Shown piece by piece: positions 1 to 9,309 of a stretch of 43,344 nt of DNA; the first letter of the stretch is position 1, and each line of letters starts with the position of its first letter. The notes beneath the pieces are model-generated. The model saw only the letters and a program-made list of their open reading frames with translations. It made no database searches and had not been told where the DNA came from. The position numbers and the translations under genes are program-made. The DNA lies in contig BBXU01000021.1 of NCBI GenBank assembly GCA_001598975.1, positions 1 to 43,344 of the forward strand, given 5' to 3'. The stretch comes from Parachlorella kessleri. Lineage: Eukaryota > Chlorophyta > Trebouxiophyceae > Chlorellales > Chlorellaceae.

Positions 1-2693
1 CAGCACACTGCAAGCACGGCCAAGCAAGCGTGCCCGCGGACAATGCTGTCATCCTCGGGTGCCAGACAATGTCATGCACCAAGATACCTCCCCAGTGGAA
101 GCAGGATGTCAGTGGCGCCACCGCCCGGCCGTCGTGCCTACCTGCTGCTGCGCTGATGCCGCCATCATGGCTGCAGCCCAGGGAGACCCCGGTTGCTGTG
201 GGTGCATGAAGGGCGGCGGCTGCAGCATGAAGGGTGCTTGCATCATCAGCGGAGGCGTGGCGCCGCCGTACTCAAACAGGCCGCCGCTGCCCCCTTGATG
301 CGGGCGCACGCCGCCGGCAGCGCTGGTGCTCCCCTGCAGGGCACAACAAGCAGCAACCATCTGCACCAACTTTAACCACACCTAATGGCTCAGGGCAAGC
401 CCAAGCTCAGCCTCTGCAGCCAGGCCCAACAGCCCAAGCACAACGGCTTTCAGGTGGCTACGTGCCACCTTTACACAAGCTGTAGAGCGACGTACCTAAG
501 CCCACAGACGAAGCCTGGCTGGTAAGCTGCAACAACAACCACAACAACAGCGACAACAGCGACAACATCATCTGGACATCAGTGCACTTCGCCCATCTGG
601 CCATGCAGACGTTGCGGGAAGCTGGCTGCTCACCTTGCCAGGTGGGGGCCCGGGTGCACGGCTAAAGTGTTGTGGCCGGCTGCCAGGGTGTGGAGGCCCA
701 GGGGCCGGCTGGGCCGCGGGGCGCCAGTGGGGTGGCACACCTGTACTGGCGGCATGCAGGCATGACCTTGATCAAGGTCCGCCGCCCTCCCAGTGTATCA
801 TGTTGGTAGCGCACAGAGCGATCCTGAGGATACAGACAAGGCCCATGCTGCGTAGTTGGAGCGGATATGAGGAGGCCAAAAACACCAAACAAATGGATCC
901 AAGCACACCGTACAGCCCTTCCGGCTGTGTTGTCAGCAGCAGCTGCTGCCTGCAAACGTGCGCTCTGTACTGCACCTGTCATTGGCACTTGGGGCCCTGG
1001 CCTAGCCCCATACTGTCGGCTGTCATCTGCTGGTGGCCCCGCAAAGGGTATAAAGGCGGCCCGAGGAGGTCCAGGCACCTGGATATCATGCGGTGATATT
1101 CCAAACCCTGCACATACCGCAGTCCAGGTTACGGCCGAGGCTGTGCTGCATGTGTGTCTAACACCAGCACCTGTGCGCACGGAAGCAAGCCCTCTTGTTG
1201 CATACCGGTCGTACCTACCCAGCATGACAACAGCGCATCACAGCATCGGAGCTCACATGTCTTTCCCGAGAACACTCGAACAACCACCCACCTGCAAAGG
1301 CAGCCGTCATGTCCTCCACGCCATGCCCTTGCTGCCCCCTGCCCCGCCCCTGCAGACCCATGTCGCCACCATACTGGCCCCCGCCCGACTGCTGGGCAGC
1401 GTGCAGGGCCCCATGGGCGCCGGCACCCCCTGCGGGCCAATGGTGCCGCCGCTTGCCGCCCACCGCCGTGAAACAGCCGTGCTGCTGCACCGCCTGGTAC
1501 ATGTCCCCCTTGCTGCTGTCGAAGATCTCGATGTAGCGGCTGCCAATCTTCTCCTTGTGCTTAACCAGCGCAGCCTCCTTGTCCTCTGCTGAGGCCACCT
1601 CCACATACGCCTCCCCCGCGGGGCGGCCGTCGGGGGTGCAGGTGAAAATCACCCCCGCCTCGCCGCCCACCACTTCAATGCCGTCAAAAAAATGCAGTAC
1701 GTCTTGTGCAGTGGAAGCAAACGGCAGGCCCCGCAGCCGCACAACCTCGCCCCGCAGCGAGGGCGCCGCCGCGACAATGCCAGAGCCGGCCGGCGCCAGG
1801 CTCTTGGCCACCAGTCCCGCCTCCAGGGACTCAAAAATCCTGCAAAGGTGGGGGACGAGGTTGGATCGGGTGCACCTGGGAGGTTATCTACAATCCTGCA
1901 ATTGCTCCGGTTGCAAGACCTTGATGGTTTGAGGGGACAGTTCAACAGCGAGTTCGCATCCAACAGAAGGTGAGCAGGGGTGTCAGCTGGGAGGCACCAT
2001 GCTGAGCTTCCAAGACACTATTAAGCCCCTGCCATGAATCCTATGGCATCGCTAGAGCACCGGAACCCTTTCTTACTCTATGTAGCGACTGCCCATGTGC
2101 TCATGGTTACGCTTCTTGAGGGCCCTAGCCGCCTCTTCACTTGACCCAAACTGAACATATGCTTCTCCCGTGGGCTTGCCTGCACGGCAGAGGCAGGCGT
2201 TCAAGTCTTCCTCTAGCTCATTTGGCACCCCCCGTGCGGCTTCAAGACCACCCACGTGCCGAACAGCCAGTTCTTGCAGCAGCCGCCCTTCTGGGCATTC
2301 TGCGGAGTCAGGGAACCCAGCTGCACGTCCTGTCCACCCAGAGTGAGCAAAAGCAAACCCTCTACCAGCAGAAACTTCACAACAGGCCTTGGGAGCTCTA
2401 GGGATTCAAACTTGCATCCAGCTTGCATCGGCAGCCGCTCACAGGTCAGTGGACGAATCCGCTGCGCTGATCAAGGAACCAATGCTCTAGGCAGCGGCTG
2501 GTTCCGGTGCTTTACAGGAGAAAAGCAAGCACCACCGGCAACGCACAGGGCGCAGGGCTCGCTGCTACCTACCGTTGCGCAGGCTTATGTGGGTGGCCAC
2601 CACGTCAAACTCTTCGAAGAAATCTCGCAAGTCCTTCTCGCTGGCGCTGTAGGGCAGGCCTCTAAGCCTGAGTATGACGCACCCACTGGCCAT
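1..2693 (-). CDS. hnRNP F/H-like RNA-binding protein with two quasi-RRMs (3' end outside window)
   Basis: Exons on the minus strand are 2693-2573, 2179-2077, 1839-1292, 740-634, 333-142, and 7 to beyond the left edge; every junction is GT-AG and keeps frame. About 357 residues are visible. RRM1 (about residues 6-78) starts VILRLRGLPYSASEKDL and contains KPTGEAYVQF and MGSRYIE. RRM2 (about 107-182) repeats the pattern with VVRLRGLPFASTAQDV, RPAGEAYVEVAS and IGSRYIEIF. The RLRGLP and GEAY signatures are typical of hnRNP F/H/GRSF1 quasi-RRMs, which bind G-rich RNA in splicing and RNA processing. The C-terminal half is low-complexity, first Gly/Gln/His-rich and then Pro/Met/Gln-rich with a QPPPFMHPQQPG stretch, like the glycine-rich tails of this family. 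The start is MASGCVIL at 2693; no in-frame ATG lies upstream. RNA targets are unknown. The family call is firm; the Pro-rich exon at 740-634 rests on phase and composition only. Confidence 0.85.
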
Positions 2694-3652
2694 TCGAACC
2701 TGCCTGGTCCTCTGCGACGGTGAGCCCTTACATGCTCTTGGAAGCAAACGCCTTTGGCTTGGTCACCTCCTGCCTCCGGAAACCTTGCGGGGCACATGTA
2801 CCGGCCCTGTACCTTCGACCGAAATAATTTCGGACGGAACGTTGCACGAGCTGAAGGCGAGACGGCGTAGTAAGGGGCTGAAAAGGTATTGTACAGCTGG
2901 TCCTGTCTGGCTTCTGGACCCGGCACAACTGGACCGGATATACCGGTACCTACGGCAGGCTCTTTCGGTCGGCACTCGGTTGTTGACACTGCCACACGTC
3001 GCTACATCTCCTAGAGAACCCTTGGCAGCCGCAGCAGCGCTACCGGTGTTTGAAGAGAGAGTCGGAGATGGGACTACCTGTCATGTCAGTGATCATGTAA
3101 GGCCTCAGGATACGATCCGGCCAGGGACATATCAAGCAAAACACGCTACCGCACAAAACGGGCTCCCCCAGAGCGGCCACCTTTGCTGTTAGAGTGAAGC
3201 TGTGCTGGGCGGCCTGCAAGTCGGCCGCTTACTGTCAGCTTGACTGGACGCTTTCTCTGACAGGTGGTGGGCAGCAACGACGTTGTCAAGTGCCAGTGGT
3301 CTGGCAGCACACCGAATTGTATTGCAAGTATCACTGCCATTTCAACCACTTTACATCCTGGGATGACAAAATGCACAGTCCACAGACCAGGTAGTTCGCT
3401 TATACTGCCACCTTAGCAACCACAGCTCTTTTTGTACATACCATGTGCATGCAAGCGTCATGTGCATGCAGACTTGAGATACTTCTGGTAGAGTCCAAGA
3501 GGGACCACTGCTACCCACGTGGCGAGGTGTAAGTTCAATTTGAGGAGCTTGGGGCAGTATGCTGGAGGAGCGGTATGATATTGGTCTAGGATAGCAGAGG
3601 CTGTGCAGCCTGCACAAAGCGGGAGAGGGGAGGTAGTGGCAAACTGGACTGA

Positions 3653-3735
3653 TGTGGGTGGCAGGCAACGCGACGAAAGAGGATGTCCGGGTATGCTGGG
3701 CTGACAGGATCTTAGGCAGGTATGATCTATGTCTG
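3653..3735 (+). repeat. Dispersed repeat, copy D
   Basis: This stretch begins with a variant of the family's head, GGGTGGCAGGCAACGCGA, and continues with TATGCTGGGCTGACAGG and GCAGGTATG. The same order of motifs is found at 24541-24620, and the head motif recurs in the copies near 14584, 19874 and 24379. Ends are approximate. Confidence 0.6.
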
Positions 3736-4467
3736 CCCTCAAATTGTACTAATAGGGCTGGGAGCAGTTCATTTTACGAACTTGCCGGCAACGTCTATAA
3801 TATTGGACCCACAAACATTTTGAGAGGCTTGGCATTGGCAAAGGCTACATTCCCATTCCTGGTACAGGGGTTCACAGGTGTTGCTGTCAGATGACAACAA
3901 GGTGACAATGCATCTGCTGATCTGTTGAAGCACAAGGCGATACAGTAGTCCACACGTGAGACAGCCAAGCCCAAAAGAACAACTCAAACACCAGCACATG
4001 CATCAGAATGATCATGCTGCGTCTTCTTAACCCGCACACATAATGATGGTTGATGGCTGATGGCACTACCAAGAACGAGCTTCAAGACAAGCTACTGAAC
4101 ATCCTACTGTATCACAAGAGCCACACTACACTAGTGGGGGGCAGGGGAGGAGCTAGCCAGCCTCTGTATATAGCAAACATTCGCATATAATGTGCTCACC
4201 GGGACACGGCATTAATATCACGCACACAACCCCACCACGCAAGCATTCCCAGGAACATAACAACAGTATGCCATTCCCCGAGGGTATTGATTTCGAAGTC
4301 AAACAACCACATTCAAAGTCATAGCCATCTTGCTGGCGCATGCGTTCTAAATCAAAGCTAAGAACCACAGTAAGCGCACGCACAACCGCAACAGTTCACA
4401 TCAGATGCTTCCTTTACCGCACCTCACAACCCAACTCACAATTCTGCGTTCCATATGGCAAGTAATT

Positions 4468-4493
4468 TATATCCAGCACCTATATCCAGCACC
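4468..4493. repeat. Perfect 13-bp tandem duplication
   Basis: The 13-mer TATATCCAGCACC occurs twice head to tail without mismatch, about 70 bp downstream of the MLDP stop codon, so it probably lies in the 3' UTR. Confidence 0.85.
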
Positions 4494-4560
4494 TTGGAGC
4501 CCTGCTGTGACGCATCGTCACGCACCACCCTTTCCTATCACCTTCCCCACTTTGGCAGGC

Positions 4561-6998
4561 TCATGCTGCATGCACCTTCGGCTTCAGCTGCTCCACAGCA
4601 ATCTGGTAGTACGAGGAGGACACAACTGCATACAACAGCACAACATCCAAGTTCAACAACTACAGTTGCAGGTGAGGTGGGAGCATGATGCATGCTTAAA
4701 CTGCCTTTTGGTGGCTGCTCACACGGAACCAAAGCAGCGCACGGACCTTCAACATATGCCGCAGCCTATGGTGCACACAACGTCACAACATCAAGCAGGC
4801 AAGCCAAGCCAATCAACGCTCAGGCTTAAATACAACAAGCAAGCCGCTTTAGCTCAGGTGACAATACCACAACAAGCCCAATGAAACAAGATGTCCCAAA
4901 CAGCCACCGCACCTGTACACTACACCCACCCCTGGCTACCAACCACCTGCCGAACACCCCACACTTGAGCAAGTGACACTCAAGCAAGTAAGGGACTGGC
5001 AATGTCAACCGCAGTGCCCCCACTCACCCTTTGCATAGGCGGGGTCTGCATAGGGCTGCACCACAGGGTACAGCCGGGTGGCGGCAGTCTGGTACAGGCT
5101 GCTAGCCTGGACGCGGCCCAGCACCTGCACAAGAGGACCAACCACGCAAGCTGGGTCTCATGCTTCTCCCCAATAAACACCTGCAAGCTCAACCACCTCT
5201 TACGGATACAGACCCATTGCACGCGCGCTCGGCTTTGGTGCCATCCTCCCAGCTAACCGTTGGATCACGGGGCCTGCAGCCCCAATGCCCATTGACATTT
5301 CCTATGGGGCACTATGCTGCTCACCGCTATGTAGGTTTGGCGGACAACGCGTCCAAGCTCGTCATTTTGATAACATTCCCAACATAAACACAAGGCGCAT
5401 GCTGCCAAGCCACGCATTTCCTCTCAACCCACCTCCCTGGGCACCCACCTGCAGTGACAGGTCATACGCCTGCTTGTAGCGGGGGGACGTCACTACGTTG
5501 TCATGCAGCTTGGCGTAGGTGGCGTAGGCGGCATCCAGTTGCGGCCGAGCAGCCTCCAGCAGCTTGCTGACGGGGGGGAAGGCCAGCAGGCGGTCCACGG
5601 CCTCCTGCACCTGCACAGCCAGAGGCGGAGAGCAGGGGTACCTGTCACCACCTGCGCCTGGTAGTTGCCTTTTACATCGCTGTCGCAACGCTGTCGCAAC
5701 AAGAGGCTACACCCCTGCACATAATATACACATAATCATTTGGGGCAGGTACGACGAGCAGCAGCGTGGCACCATACTCACCCACAGCTCCCGTCCCCAG
5801 GCAGTTCGCATTTCAAGACATATACCCTCACCTTAGCACCAGCCACTCAGCCGCCATGCACTGTTGTTCAAGCGAAACAGTGACGGGAGACGACCAGCCC
5901 ATGCACATGCACGTAACTCTACCACCTACAATCCCCAGCACCAACGACCCCCGACAAGTGCCACGCACCTGGTGGATGAGGTAGCCTGGCAGCTTCTGGG
6001 CATCGGCCAGCTTGGCGCCCACCTCGTCGGCGGCAGCCTTAGCGGCGCCGGTCAGCCCATGCTGCTTCAGGAAATCCACGCTGTCCTCCACCTGTCATGT
6101 CAGGGAAACTAAAAGACGCAACTTAATTCGAGCTAGGTAAAAGGCCGCCTTGGCATGCCAAGGTAGTGGACGCACAGTACCGCACAGACGCCCACGTCCC
6201 TAGAAAACACCAGGCAACTGGAGCTTGAAATTGAAAGACGCGCAGTGCCTACTGGTGCAGAAGCACCACTTGCTGAAAGACAACAGACAGACAACACAGG
6301 CCCCGCCACCACAGCTAGCCTGGCCTGGCTGGCAGCACACCGCTCCCGCTGCGCTGCGCTGCGCTCACCTTTTTCAGGTACTGCTCCCTGGCGGCGCGGT
6401 AGCTCTCCAGGTTGGCAGCGTGGAACTGCTTCTGCTTCTCCAACTGCTGCTGCAGGTATGAGGTGTTGCTCTGGTACACCTGCTGCGCCTGGCCCACAAC
6501 GGTGTCAACCTGCAGTAGCGTCGCAGGGTACGTAAACGTCAGTGTGGTGCGGCTGCCAGACAATAAACACACTCCATAAAGTCAGCGGCTGGGCCTTCAA
6601 GATCTAACAAAGTATCAGTATACCTGTGTTGACACAGGGAGACACAAGAACGCCCACCCAAGCTTTTGGATGTCATCCCCACCTTTGCCAGCATGCAGGC
6701 ACCCTGACCGAGGCCGAAACGCGCAGCCTACCTTCTGATCAATAGTCTTCAGCAGCTCGGAGGAGGTATCCTGCGCCTTGGCCACGTAGGGAGCCGACAG
6801 ATTGCCAACCTGCTCCTCCAGGCCGTCCAGCCTGGGCTTGAGGCTGGCGGGCACGTAGGTCTTGCTGGTGCTATACAGGGAGCTGGCAGTGTTCACGGCC
6901 TTCTCAGCCACATCGGGCACGAACGCGAGACGCTTGAGGTCGGCCTGGCCATTCTGTCCAGCTTGGGGGGTCGCCACGACAGTCTGAGTGGTTGCCAT
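4561..6998 (-). CDS. MLDP: Major lipid droplet protein (green-algal MLDP family)
   Basis: Six minus-strand exons, 6998-6732, 6509-6369, 6091-5969, 5610-5449, 5124-5028 and 4625-4561, give 284 residues. All introns are GT-AG; the first four are phase 0 and the last is phase 1. The start MATTQTVVATP was chosen over a longer in-frame ATG 42 bp upstream because its context (ATCATCATGG) is good and the longer form adds an unlikely leader. The MLDP pattern is seen in order: an N-terminal amphipathic part (AEKAVNTASSLYSTSKTYVP), NLESYRAAREQYLKKVEDSVD near the middle, LLAFPPVSKLLEAARPQLDA, HDNVVTSPRYKQAYD, LYPVVQPYADPAYAK and a short end YYQIAVEQLKP. There is no long hydrophobic segment. MLDP coats triacylglycerol droplets in chlorophytes, helps set droplet size and is induced by nitrogen starvation. 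Length is slightly above the Chlamydomonas protein as I recall it. A distant likeness to REF/SRPP or perilipin proteins is possible but weaker. Confidence 0.9.
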
Positions 6999-7308
6999 GA
7001 TGATCAGCTTACCGTGAGGAATGAGTTTGAGTGAAGCCAACGAGGAGTTCCGTGCTTATAAACAAAAGTGGTTTGTAATCAAGGCAACAAGCCCGCCTTG
7101 GCGCCCTCTGAGAAATTCCAAAACTTGCTTCAACGCGCCGGTTCTCAGCAGCTGCCAACGTCGGGCGATTAATAAGAAAAAATGCGTAAGCGGAGGAAGA
7201 AAATGAATTGCGTAAGAAGTATGGTTAAGACGCCCCTTGCGCTGATCGGCGGCTGGCCGCCATTATTACCAACGCAGTTGGCCCAACAACTCCGGCTGCA
7301 GGCACTCG
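6999..7308. other. Intergenic region upstream of MLDP
   Basis: These 310 bp lie between the MLDP start and the stop codon of the next minus-strand gene. They should hold the MLDP promoter and the neighbour's 3' UTR. The part at about 7040-7200 is more AT-rich than the flanking exons. Confidence 0.6.
7055..7062 (-). promoter_or_regulatory. Candidate TATA box of MLDP
   Basis: On the minus strand the sequence reads TTTATAAG about 57 bp upstream of the chosen MLDP start codon, a spacing that allows a short 5' UTR. This is a motif match only. Confidence 0.35.
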
Positions 7309-9051
7309 CTACTCTGATCCAACAAAGAGGGAGGCGTCCCCTTTGCCCTCCCTAACCAGCAGCGGCTCCACGCCTGTCAGGTCCAGCACCGTGGTTTCCT
7401 CCACGTCCCTGCTGCCCCCAAACCCCGTGTCCACAATGAAGTCCAGGCCGCGCGGCCCGTACAAGTCCACCAGAACTGCAGCGTCTGGCAGGGCCTCGCC
7501 GTCCTCCCCTTTAGCTGTGCTACAAAGCAGCGGCCGGTCCAGCTGCTCAAGGATATACTGCGTACACGAGCAGCAAGCACAAGTAGGAGGGGTGCAGGTG
7601 CTTGTGGCTTGCTGCTGGAAGGAGAGAGTACTGGTAGTGTCCTCTGCTGCGCTGGTCGCCCCCATTGCCTTCTGCTGCCCGTCACATGAGCTGCTGCTGC
7701 CGTCCCCCTTGTTGACTTTCTGCTGTTGGTACTAGGGTCGGCTAGGTTGTATGACAACAGGGGTTTCATCAACATGTCACGACTCCCCTGATACCCCTGC
7801 GTCAGGGCTGATGATGCTCACCTGGCACACCGGGCAGTCGGGTACCCTGACTCCTACGGTTGTCCGTTGCTTGCTGCGCCCTGAGGTGAAGTTGGTCACC
7901 TGCTTGGGAAGCTCCTTGCTGGCATGCAAGATGAAGGTGTACTGCACACACCCCGGAGCAGCACATCCAAGAGTAAGAAGCGGGCCCTGAGCCTGTCCCA
8001 GAAGTGGCAACTCTCAACACTGTGCAGCAGGCAGTTCAACCTATGGACTATTGAGCAGCTAAAACAAGGGCACCCTGGGCGGAATACAGGACTGCAACAT
8101 GTCGCAGCGCACAGCCCAGCCAGGGCATGGAGCCGCGTACCGGGCCAGGCAGCACGCGCTTGGCGATCTTGAACACATCTGGCTGGCCAGGGGTGCGGCT
8201 GACAGGGAAGCCCAGGGTGTACGTTGACACGTCTTGCAGGTTGCGGCAGAGGATGCTCAGCGGCTTGCTGGCGGTGATCTGCTTGAGCTCATACAGCTTC
8301 TGGACGGCGCCGCGGTTGCCCAGGTCGCACACAAAGGATGGGAAGCTGTCTGTGGGGATGATGCCCACCTGCGCAAGCACGTAAGGAAAACATATTTAAA
8401 TTGGGTCCATGTTGGTATTTGCACTAACGAAAGCTGATCAGCAGAAGTACCAACAACCAGAACCTTGCAATTCTGTGCCATGAATGCAAATGCACTCATC
8501 CCATTCTTGCACGTTTAGAGACCGCAGCATGAGAACTTAGAAACCTTTTTGTGAGTGGCTGAAGTTCAGTTTTCTTTCAACCTGAAGCACAGGTCCACCC
8601 ACGAGTTTACATCCTCCCCTGCGCCATGACTGCACCCACCCCTCCACCCTTTATAAGGTCCACAACTGCATCTAGCCGCCAGGTCTCTGTGTACTCTGGG
8701 TCGAGCTCTATATAGCGCGCCCGGCCATTGGTCTGTGCTGCCCCATTTCTAGCGCGCCGCGCTGTTTTTGTGGCTGCCGGCACCACCAGGCGACTCTGCC
8801 GACTGCTAAATGGGAGCGAGGGCCAAACCCCTTGCCAGCAAAATCCCTGCTGGTCACGAGAGCTGTGGACTAAGCAGCCAGCCCTGGGCAACACTGAATG
8901 GTGCCAGTTGCTTGTGGGTCTGCAAGCGCCTGCACAGGTTACCCAAGGACTGTTAATCCCTGCGCAGTGGGTCTCCCAAGGTCCAGTTTGAGGGCGCTCT
9001 CTGGTGCGTAGCTTGCTTACCCACGCTTAGCCGCAACGAGGTGCTCAGCAT
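7309..9051 (-). CDS. YrdC/YciO-domain protein, probably organelle-targeted
   Basis: Exons 9051-9021, 8929-8640, 8368-8141, 7941-7822 and 7557-7309 give 305 residues. The first exon codes only MLSTSLRLSV plus one base; its strong GTAAGC donor and phase 1 match the next exon exactly. Residues 1 to about 90 are rich in Ser and Arg and poor in acid, like a plastid or mitochondrial presequence. The YrdC fold follows: VGIIPTDSFPSFVCDL, a KLYELKQITASKPLSILC segment, PGPYTFILHASKELPKQV, VGVRVPDCPVC and, near the end, TVLDLTGVEPLLVREGKGD. The PGPYTFIL, VGVRVP and REGKGD spacing is closest to the YciO branch. TsaC/Sua5 relatives make threonylcarbamoyl-AMP for the t6A tRNA modification, but residues expected of that activity are altered here (see findings), so no reaction is assigned. 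It is divergent from the carbamate kinase gene. Confidence 0.85.
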
Positions 9052-9309
9052 GAACGACCAAGCCTTGGAGGTGGCTTCCCTCGCACCACTTTGGTGCAGA
9101 ACACGATACCCTTTGTACCGGTAGTTCCCAGCTGCTTATGCACTGCCTTGAAGCCTTTTACTCAGGCAGGGGCTGGCTGGAAATATATCAAGACCACCAT
9201 CTTGCGGCTATCCTTTATCTGAGGCCACGCTGGCATGCCAGGCTGGCACAGTCGCAATAGTCCCATGATCAGTCCTTCCTTCTTGTTTCGAGTCTGCAAA
9301 TTGGAAGCT
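9052..9309. promoter_or_regulatory. Shared divergent promoter region, YciO-like / carbamate kinase
   Basis: Only about 258 bp (183 bp if the kinase starts at 9235) separate the two opposed start codons, so the promoters must share or abut this stretch. No convincing TATA box stands out. Confidence 0.5.

Larger units (their letters stand above)
2694..4560. other. Intergenic region between hnRNP-like gene and MLDP
   Basis: No convincing gene is seen in these 1.87 kb. The stretch must hold the 5' region of the hnRNP-like gene and the 3' UTR of MLDP. It contains one diverged copy of the dispersed repeat (about 3653-3735) and a perfect 13-bp tandem duplication at 4468-4493. The open frames here lack domain resemblance and overlap each other on both strands. 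Confidence 0.6.

Noticed and set aside
662..1225. 187-codon minus-strand frame within the hnRNP-like gene
   Set aside because: It has no RRM or tail composition, and only a 35-codon piece in another frame fits the splice phases of the gene.
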